64,000 nucleotides of DNA from contig NZ_CP107841.1 of NCBI RefSeq assembly GCF_036346855.1, forward strand, positions 3,910,001 through 3,974,000, given 5' to 3'. The stretch's first letter is position 1, and every line of letters starts with the position of its first letter. The position numbers were made by a program, and so were the translations under genes. The notes below the pieces were generated by a model, which saw only the letters and a list, made by a program, of their open reading frames with translations, did no database searches and was not told the DNA's origin. Origin of the DNA: Streptomyces europaeiscabiei. Lineage in GTDB: Bacteria; Actinomycetota; Actinomycetes; Streptomycetales; Streptomycetaceae. This document shows, piece by piece, positions 34,769 to 43,728 of the stretch.

Positions 34769-35479
34769 TCATCTCAGCCGCACCGAGCGCAGCTTCCCCC
34801 AGACTACGAGGCGGTACGTGGAGGTGTACTCGGGAGTGCAGGTGGTGAGCGTGAGGTAGTGGCCGCGCTCGCCGTACCCGTACGACGGCCGCACGTCGCT
34901 GCGCGGGACGGACCGCAGGACCCCGCCGTCGCCGGGCGCGGTCTGCGGGAGCGTCCGGTCGACGACGTACGTGTGGACGGCGTCCCGGGTCTCGACGCGG
35001 ACCTCGTCGCCGGGTTCGAGCCGGTCGAGGTGGCGGAAGGGCTCGCCGTGGGTGTTGCGGTGCCCGGCGAGCGCGAAGTTCCCGGGCCGGCCCGGCTGCG
35101 CGGTTCCCGGGTAGTGCCCTGCGTACCCCTTGTCGAGAACGTCCGCCCGGCCGACCCCCTCGGCGATGGGCACTCGGAGGCTGAGGCGAGGGACGACGAG
35201 GACGGCGTAGGCCTCGGCCGGGCGGGGCGACGCGGACGGACTGGCGAGCGGGGCCGGGGCGGCGAGCGGTACCGGCCCCGGCCCCGCGTCGCTCTCTCCC
35301 GCAGCCGACCGCTCCCTCCCCCAATCCCTCTCCAGCGCGGCCACCTCCCGAGCCGCCCCCTCCTGGGCCTGCCTGTTGGTCCACCACAGCTGATGGGCGA
35401 CGAAGAGCAGGAGGACGAGTCCGAGGGTGACGGCGCCCTCGGCGGCGATCCAGAGCGCGCGGGGGTGGGCGACTTTCAT
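34769..35479 (-). CDS. Class E sortase
   Basis: Membrane-anchored sortase of 236 aa. The N-terminal helix (LWIAAEGAVTLGLVLLLFVA) is followed by a Pro/Ala-rich spacer and the sortase barrel. The catalytic His is in FALAGHRNTHGEPF and the Cys in LTLTTCTPEYTSTYR, where the final Arg is the third catalytic residue. Class E enzymes of Streptomyces anchor chaplins through LAxTG signals. No chaplin gene is visible in this window. It is a different class from the sortase at 25425-26129. Confidence 0.88.
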   Translation of the reverse strand: MKVAHPRALWIAAEGAVTLGLVLLLFVAHQLWWTNRQAQEGAAREVAALERDWGRERSAAGESDAGPGPVPLAAPAPLASPSASPRPAEAYAVLVVPRLSLRVPIAEGVGRADVLDKGYAGHYPGTAQPGRPGNFALAGHRNTHGEPFRHLDRLEPGDEVRVETRDAVHTYVVDRTLPQTAPGDGGVLRSVPRSDVRPSYGYGERGHYLTLTTCTPEYTSTYRLVVWGKLRSVRLR

Positions 35480-35576
35480 CTCCCCTTCTCACAACCCTTG
35501 AAAGAAATAGGAGAAAGCGCTGTCACACCTCTCGACAACCTCACCTTTCACCCCTGACTCTTCCGATGTCGCTACC

Positions 35577-35664
35577 AGCAGTTGTCCCCACTGAGCAGTT
35601 GTTCGCACTGAGTAGTTGTCTGCACTGAAGTAACTGAAGTAGTTGTCTGCACTGAGCAGTTCGG
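35577..35664. repeat. 17-bp repeat array in front of the GH30 gene
   Basis: Direct repeats of the form AGTAGTTGTCTGCACTG occur at 35577-35593, 35594-35610, 35611-35627 and 35638-35654, with a partial fifth from 35655. The third and fourth copies are identical. The first three abut, and the fourth is displaced by 10 bp. They lie about 75-150 bp upstream of the GH30 start, in a gap of 249 bp. This is a plausible multi-site regulatory region. Confidence 0.85.
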
Positions 35665-35728
35665 AAGGTGGCCGGCCCCCCAACCCCACCTTTCCCTCCC
35701 TTCGGCACCCGCATCCCCCGGAGCTGAC

Positions 35729-37282
35729 ATGACTGCATCCCCCGACCCCAAGGACGACCAGGCGAGACCGGCCACACAGACCCCGGCGGCCGAAGGCCCC
35801 CCGACGGCCTTCGGCCGCAGAGCCCTCCTGGCCGCGGCAGGCGGCGCGGTGGTGGGCACCGCCCTCGGCACAGGCACGGCACACGCGGACGCGACCATCG
35901 CGATCAACCCGGCCACGAAGTACGGCACCTGGGAGGGCTGGGGCACCTCGCTCGCCTGGTGGGCCAACGTCTTCGGCGCCCGGGACGACTTCGCCGACCT
36001 GTGGTTCACCACCAAGACGACGACGTACAACGGCACGGCCCTGCCCGGCCTGGGCATGAACATCGCCCGCTACAACCTCGGCGCGTGCAGCTCGAACTCG
36101 ATCGCCGGCGAGTCGATGGTCAAGTCCGCCAACATCCCCGCCTTCAAGCAGATCGAGGGCTTCTGGCAGGACTACACCAACGAGAACCCGACCTCCTCGG
36201 CCTGGAAATGGACGGCGGACACCAACCAGCGCGCGGCCCTGACGAAGGCGGTGGCGCGCGGAGCGACGACCGAGCTCTTCGCGAACTCCCCCATGTGGTG
36301 GATGTGCTCGAACCACAACCCCTCGGGCGCCTCCAGCGGCGGCAACAACCTCCAGACCTGGAACTATCGCCAGCACGCCTCCCACCTGGCCGCGACGGCC
36401 CTGTACGCGAAGAACAACTGGGGCGTGAACTTCGCGACGGTCGACCCCTTCAACGAGCCGGCGGCCTCCTGGTGGACGGCGACCGGCACCCAGGAGGGCT
36501 GCCACATGGACCCGGCGGTCCAGGCCGCCGTACTCCCGTACATGCGCAGCGAGTTGGACGCCCGCGGCCTGACGTCGGTCCGTATCTCGGCCTCCGACGA
36601 GACGAACTACGACACGGCCCGCTCGACATGGAACTCCTTCGGCGCTTCCACGAAGGCCCTGGTCAGCCAGGTGAACGTACACGGCTACCAGGGCGCGAAC
36701 GGCCGCCGCGACCTCCTCTACACGGACGTGGTCACCACCGCCGGCAAGAAACTCTGGAACTCGGAGACGGGCGACAGCGACGGCACGGGCTGGACCCTCG
36801 CCCGCAACCTCTGTTACGACTTCCGCTGGCTGCACCCCACGGCCTGGGTCTACTGGCAGGTGATGGACCCGACGGCGGGCTGGGCGATGATCGCGTACGA
36901 CGCGAACACGCTCCAGCCGACGACAGTCCAGACCAAGTACTACGTAATGGCACAGTTCAGCCGCCACATCCGCCCGGGAATGACCATCCTGGACGCGGGC
37001 TCCAGCTACACGGCGGCGGCGTACGACGCGGCGGCCAAGCGCCTGGTGATCGTGGCGATCAACACCGCGTCGTCTGCCCAGACCTTCACCTTCAACCTCT
37101 CGGGCTTCACGACGGTGACCGGCGGCACGAACGGCCTGGTCCCCCGCTGGAACACCCACACCTCGGGCGGCAGCGACCGCTACCGCGCGTACTCGGACAC
37201 CCGTCTGAGCGGCAAGTCGGTGGCGGTGCCGTTCGCGGCGGGGGCGGTGCAGACGCTGCAGATCGACGGGGTGACGATCTAA
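35729..37282 (+). CDS. GH30-family secreted glycoside hydrolase (endo-beta-1,6-galactanase-like)
   Basis: Secreted enzyme of 517 aa with a twin-arginine signal (FGRRALLAAAGGAVVG, cleavage near AHADAT). The clan GH-A barrel has the acid/base Glu in TVDPFNEPAASWW and the nucleophile Glu in LWNSETGDSDG. GWGTSLAWWANV and MNIARYNLGAC are typical of the GH30_5-like branch. A beta-sandwich closes the C-terminus. It would cleave beta-1,6-linked galactan or a related plant glycan; the exact linkage is inferred. It is preceded by the 17-bp repeat array and followed by a strong hairpin. Confidence 0.85.
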   Translation: MTASPDPKDDQARPATQTPAAEGPPTAFGRRALLAAAGGAVVGTALGTGTAHADATIAINPATKYGTWEGWGTSLAWWANVFGARDDFADLWFTTKTTTYNGTALPGLGMNIARYNLGACSSNSIAGESMVKSANIPAFKQIEGFWQDYTNENPTSSAWKWTADTNQRAALTKAVARGATTELFANSPMWWMCSNHNPSGASSGGNNLQTWNYRQHASHLAATALYAKNNWGVNFATVDPFNEPAASWWTATGTQEGCHMDPAVQAAVLPYMRSELDARGLTSVRISASDETNYDTARSTWNSFGASTKALVSQVNVHGYQGANGRRDLLYTDVVTTAGKKLWNSETGDSDGTGWTLARNLCYDFRWLHPTAWVYWQVMDPTAGWAMIAYDANTLQPTTVQTKYYVMAQFSRHIRPGMTILDAGSSYTAAAYDAAAKRLVIVAINTASSAQTFTFNLSGFTTVTGGTNGLVPRWNTHTSGGSDRYRAYSDTRLSGKSVAVPFAAGAVQTLQIDGVTI

Positions 37283-37317
37283 AGAGCCGACCGGAGTCGA
37301 CGAAGCCGAGCGCGGGC

Positions 37318-37350
37318 GCGCGGGCCGGGGCCACCCCCGGCCCGCGCCCC
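37318..37350 (+). terminator. Hairpin terminator after the GH30 gene
   Basis: GCGCGGGCCGGGG (37318-37330) pairs with CCCCGGCCCGCGC (37335-37347), a perfect 13-bp stem with a 4-nt loop. It lies 36 bp after the stop. Confidence 0.75.
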
Positions 37351-37469
37351 AGCTCGGGGCGGCCCGGCGCGGAGGACGCTCTCGCTTCCCGCGCCGCCCT
37401 GGCCTGCTCCCCGCACCCCTGTCCCTACCTCAACCCGTCCCTCACCTCCGCCCCCCATCGGGCAGTACC

Positions 37470-38498
37470 GTGTCGTCCATGCGCCCCGACACGCCTGCCG
37501 AGAACGTCGACCACAACGCCGAAGCGGCACGCCTGGAGCGGACCGCCGACCTCTACCCGGAGGACGCCGAGCACCTGCTCCTGCAGGCCGCCGCCCACCG
37601 GGAACTCTCCGGCGACCGCCCCACCGCGACAGCCCTCTACGACCGCCTACTGTCGTCGTCCGTCCCTCTCGACAACCCCCACCTCGTACGAGCGCTGAAA
37701 GCCTCCAACCTCTGGGAGTACGGCCACGAGGCGGAGGCCCGCGCGATCATCGCCGGAGTCCGCGCAGCCGCCCCCCGGGACCCGGCCCCCTGGGTCATCG
37801 TCGCCGAGGCCCTGGAATCCCATGACGAGCTGGAAGCGGCTCAGGACACCTTCACGGCAGCCGCGACCCTCCTCCTGACAGACGTCCCGGAGCCCCCCTA
37901 CGCCACCCGCGCCCTGCTCTTCGGCCGCCACCGGGTCCGCCGCATGCTCGGCTCGCCCCACGACGAGTGGGACGCCCTGGCGGACACCCTCCACTCGTCC
38001 TCGGTCTCCCTGGACGAACTGCACGACCCGAAGCGCGTGTGGTCCCTGGGCTCGGACAACCCGGCGGAGTTGCAGGCCGAAATCTCCCGCCTCCGGGCAG
38101 AGTTGGGCGCGTACCGCGAGGCCCTGTCCCGCCCGTTCCCGGTAGCGGTCCTCCACTGGCCGGCGAACGAACTGAGCGAACTGGTAACGGCGTACCCGGG
38201 CCTCTCCACCGAATACCCGTCCCACGAGGAACACCTCGCGACCATAGAGTCCTCGCTACGAGAGCTCTCCTCCTCAGGCACCCCGAACCTGGGCATCGTC
38301 ACGGGAACGGTCCCGTCGTACGAAGCCTTCGCCGCCTCGGAGGGCTCGTCCCCGGCCGACGCGACGCTGCTACCGCAGTACGCGACGACGCTGGCGGCGC
38401 GGGGGTTGGCGGTGGAGTGGCCGCCGCAGCGGGGGGCGGGTTGTTGGTGCGGATCGGGTGACGCGTACACGACGTGCCACGGGAGCCCGGAAGTCTGA
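37470..38498 (+). CDS. SEC-C motif protein with TPR-like helices
   Basis: Cytoplasmic protein of 342 aa. The N-terminal 110 residues are helical repeats resembling TPR (ARLERTADLYPEDAEHLLLQ and later DRPTATALYDRLL). A middle region of unknown fold follows. The last 20 residues hold a SEC-C-type zinc motif (CWCGSGDAYTTCHG). SEC-C tails occur on SecA and on many hypothetical proteins, so the role is not known. The start may be GTG 37470 or ATG 37479. It is the last gene before the defence island. Confidence 0.75.
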   Translation: MSSMRPDTPAENVDHNAEAARLERTADLYPEDAEHLLLQAAAHRELSGDRPTATALYDRLLSSSVPLDNPHLVRALKASNLWEYGHEAEARAIIAGVRAAAPRDPAPWVIVAEALESHDELEAAQDTFTAAATLLLTDVPEPPYATRALLFGRHRVRRMLGSPHDEWDALADTLHSSSVSLDELHDPKRVWSLGSDNPAELQAEISRLRAELGAYREALSRPFPVAVLHWPANELSELVTAYPGLSTEYPSHEEHLATIESSLRELSSSGTPNLGIVTGTVPSYEAFAASEGSSPADATLLPQYATTLAARGLAVEWPPQRGAGCWCGSGDAYTTCHGSPEV

Positions 38499-38675
38499 TC
38501 CCAGCAGTGCTCCGCTGCCTGGTTCGGCCACTGGAACTCTTATCGGAATTTCGGCCCTAGCTGTTCCAATTCCGCCACTCCATCACAACTCGTTCGCGCT
38601 AGTGTCACGTCCAACAGCTGAATTGGCATGCCCGCACACATTCCGGGCATGTCCCCGCCCGCGAGGAACACCCGT

Positions 38676-40256
38676 ATGCCGCCATACCAGCCGTCTTCGG
38701 ACTGGCAGTTCGACGTACCCACCAGCGGAAGCAAGCGGCTCCCACCGGCTGCCAGGTCGTTCGAGTCGCTCGCGCACCAGGGCTACGGCTTCGAGGCAGC
38801 CATCGCCGACCTGATCGACAACTCCATCGACGCAGGAGCCCACAACGTCGTCGTGAGTTTCGTCCGGGACACCGGCGACCGTGGCGGACGAGACCGCCTC
38901 GTCGGCCTGCTCGTCATCGACGACGGCCACGGCATGGACGAGGCGGACTTGGACACGGCGATGACGGTCGGCGGGCGCGCCGTGTACGCCGCAGGCGCCC
39001 TCGGGCACTTCGGCGCCGGGCTGAAGGCGGCCTCGCTCTCGCACGCCGACGCACTCACCGTCATCAGCCGGACCAAGCGCAGCCCGTCGGCCGGCCGCCG
39101 CTGGCTCACCGCCCGCGCGCAGGCCGACTTCACCTGCGACATCGTCGACGCGACGTACTGCCAGAACCTGGTCGACCGTTACGACGGCGTCATCGGCTGG
39201 CACGGCGCGATCATCCGCTGGGATCATGTCCGCGCGTTCGAGACCATCACGGCCGGGCAGACCGACCGCTACCTCAACGACGCCATCGAACGGCTCGAAA
39301 CCCACCTGGGTCTCTACCTCCACCGCTTTCTGGCCCGCGACGACTTCAACATCGACATCGTCGTCGAGGATGTCCACACCCGGGAGGAGTTGGACCACCG
39401 AGGTGTGGAACCTATCGACCCCTTCGGCTACCGCGTTCCAGGCCGCGCCGGTTATCCCCGTACATATGTCGCCCCCGTCGAGGGCGTCGGCGACGTCGCG
39501 CTCACGGCTCACATATGGCCGCCCAAGTCGCCGCTCGTGGCCTACCGAGGTATCGGCCCGCTCGCCGAACGCCAGGGCTTCTACCTGTACCGCAACGACC
39601 GGCTTGTCCAAGCCGGCGGCTGGAACGACACCCGCAGCCCGGAGGGCCACCTCCCCCTCGCCCGGATCGCCGTGGACCTGCCGCCCGAGCCCAACGACGT
39701 GTTCGCCCTGACCGTCAAGAAGGACGGCGTCCAGGTGACCCCGGCCTTCGCCCGAGGGCTCGAGCAGGCGGTCGCCCCCACGACCGGCCACACCTTCACC
39801 GAGTACGTCCACGATGCCGAGGCGACCTACCGTGAAGCCGCCAAGCGGCGTACCGAGGTCAAGCGCCCGGTCGTCATCCCGCCCGGGAAGGGAATCGACC
39901 CGAAGTTGAAGCGGACACTGCGGGACGAGCTGCCGCAACTGGAGGGCGACGACCCCATCGCCTTCACCTGGGCCAGGCTCGATGTTCCGCCCGGTGTCGA
40001 CTCCGCCGAACTGCTCTTCACTATCGACCACAAGGAGCGCTTGGTCGTCCTCAACAAGGACTACCGGCATGCCTTCAACGGCGGGCGGCGCGGGGGCTCC
40101 AACGACGCCCCGGTCCTCAAGAGCCTCCTCTATCTGATGCTCAACGAGATCTTCCAGAAGGAGCGGGTCTGGGCCAACCAGACCGACAAGGTCACCCTGT
40201 GGAACAGCGTGCTCGTCGCCGCGGTACAGGCCGAACTCGCCCGCGCCGAGGCTTAG
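38676..40256 (+). CDS. MORC/MutL-like GHKL ATPase of a restriction-type system
   Basis: Protein of 526 aa with an N-terminal GHKL (HATPase_c_3-like) ATP-binding domain. The N-box is FEAAIADLIDNSIDAGA (Asn49), the second motif LLVIDDGHGMDEADL and the glycine motif ALGHFGAGLKAASLS. An S5-like segment follows, then a long C-terminal part without obvious catalytic motif. Iyer, Abhiman and Aravind (2008) described such prokaryotic MORC relatives in restriction systems with Z1, Vsr and cytosine methylase genes, exactly as here. ATG 38676 was chosen over 38628 because GAGGAA lies 7 bp upstream. It is the first gene of a five-gene operon and probably an ATP-driven DNA clamp or loader. Confidence 0.87.
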   Translation: MPPYQPSSDWQFDVPTSGSKRLPPAARSFESLAHQGYGFEAAIADLIDNSIDAGAHNVVVSFVRDTGDRGGRDRLVGLLVIDDGHGMDEADLDTAMTVGGRAVYAAGALGHFGAGLKAASLSHADALTVISRTKRSPSAGRRWLTARAQADFTCDIVDATYCQNLVDRYDGVIGWHGAIIRWDHVRAFETITAGQTDRYLNDAIERLETHLGLYLHRFLARDDFNIDIVVEDVHTREELDHRGVEPIDPFGYRVPGRAGYPRTYVAPVEGVGDVALTAHIWPPKSPLVAYRGIGPLAERQGFYLYRNDRLVQAGGWNDTRSPEGHLPLARIAVDLPPEPNDVFALTVKKDGVQVTPAFARGLEQAVAPTTGHTFTEYVHDAEATYREAAKRRTEVKRPVVIPPGKGIDPKLKRTLRDELPQLEGDDPIAFTWARLDVPPGVDSAELLFTIDHKERLVVLNKDYRHAFNGGRRGGSNDAPVLKSLLYLMLNEIFQKERVWANQTDKVTLWNSVLVAAVQAELARAEA

Positions 40257-40308
40257 TCCTCCTCTCTCCCTCGCATCCTCCCGTACGTCAGAGAGGCCAC
40301 CAGCCGCC

Positions 40309-43263
40309 GTGACCGCCGAGAACACGCCCGCCCCCGACCACCTCACCGATCTCCACGGCGAGGTTCTGGACGCGATGAGTCGTCGCGGCCCCAAGCACTT
40401 CGCCAAGCTGGCTTTCGTCCTGGCCGACACCGACGAACCGGCCGACATGAACATGTCCCACTTCCGGGATCGCATCCTGACTGCGGGCACTGGCGACGAA
40501 CTCTTCGCTCTCTGGAGCCGCAAGCTCACTGCTTGGGACTTTGAACAGTCCCCCACCTGGTCCGCCACCGCGCCCCGCACTCCAGAGCGCCGCACCGAGG
40601 TCTACGACAAGCTCGCGTTCGGCGCGGATCTACGCAAGGCGCTCGACGTGGCCGTCCCGGTCCACAAAGAACCGGGTCCCGTCACCATCAGCCGTGAGTT
40701 CCAGCCCTGGTACACCCGGGAGCAGGCAGCGAACCGCTCTTTCTACTGGACTTCGTACGAGCGGCTGCTACGTCGCAAGGACTGGAACGACACAGCGGTC
40801 TCCAGCCTGGATGAGGCGGCCCATGCGGTCGTGGAGCGGCTCGCCGACCCCACCCGTGACGACCCATACGGCGCGCGAGGACTGGTGGTCGGCTACGTAC
40901 AGTCCGGCAAAACCGCCAATTTCACCGGCGTCACGGCCAAAGCCATCGACGCGGGCTACCGCCTGGTGATCATCCTTGGCGGCACTCTGAACCTGCTCCG
41001 CGGCCAGACCCAGCGCCGCCTCGACATGGAACTGATCGGCCAGGAGAACATCCTCGGCGCCGCCGACCCGACCGACCCGGACGCCCTGGTCGACATCGAC
41101 TACCAGGACGACGAGGACTGGCCCACGAAGTTCGTCTCGTTCGGTGCCCGCCCCTCCGTGCTCGGCGCCTTCGACATCGAGCGTCTGACCTCTCGCGACC
41201 GTGACTACATGGCACTGGAGCGCGGCATCAGTGCCCTGGAGTTCGAGAAGCCGGACCGCACCCGTCCCCTGTACGACCCGGCGAACCTGCATGCGGCCCG
41301 CGCCCGCGTGATGGTCGTGAAGAAGAACAAGTCGGTGCTGGAGAAGCTTGTCAGAGACCTCAAGAAGATAGGCCCGATCCTCGGCGAGATACCGGCCTTG
41401 ATCATCGACGACGAGTCGGACCAGGCCTCGGTGAACACGACGAACCCGAAGAAGTGGGAGGACGGCAAGGTCACCCGCACCGCGATCAACGGCCAGATCA
41501 GCAAGCTCCTCAAGCTCCTGCCACGCGCCCAGTACGTCGGCTACACCGCGACTCCCTTCGCCAACGTGTTCATCGACCCGGGCGACGAGGAAGACCTCTT
41601 CCCACGCGACTTCCTGATCTCCCTTCCCCGTCCCACCGGCTACATGGGCGTTCAGGACTTCCACGACCTGGACCCCGTCGACGACAGCGAAGGCGAGGCC
41701 GAGAAGAAGCATGTCCGAGGTATCTACGACTCCACGGGCGACCGACTCCAGGAAGCCCTGGACGCCTTTGTCCTCACCGGCGCTCTGAAGCTCTACCGGG
41801 AGGAACACGGCGTCCCCTCCGAATCGTTCCGGCACCACACGATGCTCGTGCACGAATCGGTCCGCATGGCCGAACACGCGGCGCTCGCCCTGCGCATCAA
41901 CACCATGTGGCACAACGCCGCGTACACGGGCCCGGAGGGTCACACACGCCTGGCATCCCTCTTCGACAAGGACTTCCACACCCACGCGGACGGCTCCCTG
42001 CCCACTCCCACGACCTACGCGGACCTCAAGCCGTATGTTTCTCAGGCCCGCCGTCTCATCAACCAGGGCGGCAGTCCCGTCATGGTCATCAATGGTGAGA
42101 GCGAGCGCGACTACGCCCAGCCCGACCTGGACTTCGACCGCACGCCGAACGTCTGGAAGATCCTCGTCGGCGGCACCAAGCTGTCCCGTGGCTTCACCGT
42201 CGAGGGCCTGACGATCACGTATTACCGCCGCACGACGCAACAGGCCGACACCCTGATGCAGATGGGCCGCTGGTTCGGCTTCCGGCCCGGCTACCGCGAC
42301 CTCGTGCGCCTCTACATCGGCCGAGAGGAGGCCCTCGGCCGCGGCCGCAACGCCAAGACGGTCGACCTGTACGAGGCCTTCGAGGCGATCTGCCGAGACG
42401 AGGAACTCTTCCGCGCCGAGCTGGCCCGCTACGCCCCCTTGGTGGACGGCCGCCCGCAGGTCACCCCCGCCCAGATCCCGCCGCTGGTGGCCCAGCATCT
42501 GCCGTGGGTGAAGCCGTCGGCTCGGAACAAGATGTTCAACACGGAGTTGGTGGAGGTACGGTCACCCGGGTCCTGGGTGGAGCCGACCGCCTACCCGGAA
42601 ACCCCGGAGGGGCTGGCACACAACACCGAGTGCTGGGAGCCGGTGCTCGCCGCGCTGGGCCAGAACCCTGTGCGTCTTTCGGTCGGGGACGGCCCCATGT
42701 ACGAAGCGCGCGTAGGGGCGGTCTCGCACGAGACCCTCACAAAGGTGCTGTGCGACCTACAGTGGTCGATTCCGAGCCAGTTCTCGCCGCACCTGGAGTT
42801 CCTGCTCGGGGCAGGGCAGCAGGCGACGACGATCGACGACTGGCTCGTGATCACGCCCTTGCAGACCTCCGCCAGGCGCGTGGAGGCCCGCATCCTGGGG
42901 CACGGCCCGTTCACCCCGGCCCGCCGTACCCGCCGACGGGGCTCGCTCTTCAGCGCGCTCAGCGAGCCCAAGCACCGCGCCGCCGCCCTGCGCGTCGCAG
43001 GCGCTGTCGAGACGGCTGGTAACGCAACGGTCGAGCAGCACGTCCGCCCGCGCCGAGGCGCATTGTTGCTCTACCCGGTGGTCGAGTCCGAGCCCCGACT
43101 CACCTCCGGCGGGGCGCTGGACCCTGGTGACCTCGTGATGGCCTTCTCCTTCGTTGCCCCGAAGTCGTCGGCGGGATCCGAGCGCCCGCTGGTCCGGTTC
43201 CGTGCAATCGACTCGAGCCGGCCGGATGCGGTCGTCATCGGCCGAGACAGCATGGATTCTTGA
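40309..43263 (+). CDS. Z1-domain SF2 helicase-like ATPase
   Basis: Large protein of 984 aa. The Walker A motif is GYVQSGKTANFTG (about residue 196-208) and Walker B is ALIIDDESDQAS. Motif III is GYTATPFANVF. The Z1-type motif V/VI region is GGTKLSRGFTVEGLTITYYR followed by TLMQMGRWFGFRPGY, with the arginine-finger region. About 300 residues of unknown function follow. Z1 proteins are known partners of MORC-type ATPases and cytosine methylases and probably translocate on or remodel DNA. GTG 40309 follows AGAGAGG. The gap to the MORC gene is 52 bp, and the Vsr gene begins just after its stop. Confidence 0.88.
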   Translation: MTAENTPAPDHLTDLHGEVLDAMSRRGPKHFAKLAFVLADTDEPADMNMSHFRDRILTAGTGDELFALWSRKLTAWDFEQSPTWSATAPRTPERRTEVYDKLAFGADLRKALDVAVPVHKEPGPVTISREFQPWYTREQAANRSFYWTSYERLLRRKDWNDTAVSSLDEAAHAVVERLADPTRDDPYGARGLVVGYVQSGKTANFTGVTAKAIDAGYRLVIILGGTLNLLRGQTQRRLDMELIGQENILGAADPTDPDALVDIDYQDDEDWPTKFVSFGARPSVLGAFDIERLTSRDRDYMALERGISALEFEKPDRTRPLYDPANLHAARARVMVVKKNKSVLEKLVRDLKKIGPILGEIPALIIDDESDQASVNTTNPKKWEDGKVTRTAINGQISKLLKLLPRAQYVGYTATPFANVFIDPGDEEDLFPRDFLISLPRPTGYMGVQDFHDLDPVDDSEGEAEKKHVRGIYDSTGDRLQEALDAFVLTGALKLYREEHGVPSESFRHHTMLVHESVRMAEHAALALRINTMWHNAAYTGPEGHTRLASLFDKDFHTHADGSLPTPTTYADLKPYVSQARRLINQGGSPVMVINGESERDYAQPDLDFDRTPNVWKILVGGTKLSRGFTVEGLTITYYRRTTQQADTLMQMGRWFGFRPGYRDLVRLYIGREEALGRGRNAKTVDLYEAFEAICRDEELFRAELARYAPLVDGRPQVTPAQIPPLVAQHLPWVKPSARNKMFNTELVEVRSPGSWVEPTAYPETPEGLAHNTECWEPVLAALGQNPVRLSVGDGPMYEARVGAVSHETLTKVLCDLQWSIPSQFSPHLEFLLGAGQQATTIDDWLVITPLQTSARRVEARILGHGPFTPARRTRRRGSLFSALSEPKHRAAALRVAGAVETAGNATVEQHVRPRRGALLLYPVVESEPRLTSGGALDPGDLVMAFSFVAPKSSAGSERPLVRFRAIDSSRPDAVVIGRDSMDS

Positions 43264-43284
43264 GGCCTGACAGCATTGGACGAC

Positions 43285-43728
43285 ATGAGGCCCTCCTCGC
43301 CCGGCGTCTCAGCACGCATGTCCCGCCAGGCCAGCAAGGACACGAGCGCCGAACTGGCCGTGCGGCGCCTGCTGTACGCGGCGGGCATGCGCTATCGCGT
43401 GGAATACCCGGTGCCGGGCATGGCGCGGCGGCGCATCGACGTGGCCTTCACCCGAGCCAAGGTGGCCGTTCTGATCGACGGGTGCTTCTGGCACGGGTGC
43501 CCAGAACACGCTACGCATCCGAAGTCCAACGCGGAGTGGTGGCGCAAGAAGCTGGACCGGAACATGGCCCGCGATCGGGAGACGACGGAGCACCTGACCG
43601 CGGCGGGGTGGATGGTGTTGCGGTTCTGGGAGCATGAGGCCCCTGAGGAAGTGGCCGTGCGAGTGGGGGCAACTGTGCAACAGCGTCTGACAGAACTGGC
43701 AAGGGGGCGTGAAAAGTGGGGGGACTGA
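43285..43728 (+). CDS. vsr: Very-short-patch-repair-like (Vsr) endonuclease
   Basis: Nuclease of 147 aa. Family marks are the N-terminal SRQASKDTSAELAVRRLL, the catalytic Asp52 in RRRIDVAFT and the zinc-fold block IDGCFWHGCPEH. RNMARDRETTEHLTAAGWMV followed by RFWEHE is also typical. Vsr enzymes nick at T:G mismatches left by deaminated 5-methylcytosine. In MORC-type operons they have been proposed as the restriction nuclease. TTG 43276 (GAGG 10 bp upstream) is an alternative start. The gene overlaps the first methyltransferase gene by 13 bp. Confidence 0.88.
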   Translation: MRPSSPGVSARMSRQASKDTSAELAVRRLLYAAGMRYRVEYPVPGMARRRIDVAFTRAKVAVLIDGCFWHGCPEHATHPKSNAEWWRKKLDRNMARDRETTEHLTAAGWMVLRFWEHEAPEEVAVRVGATVQQRLTELARGREKWGD

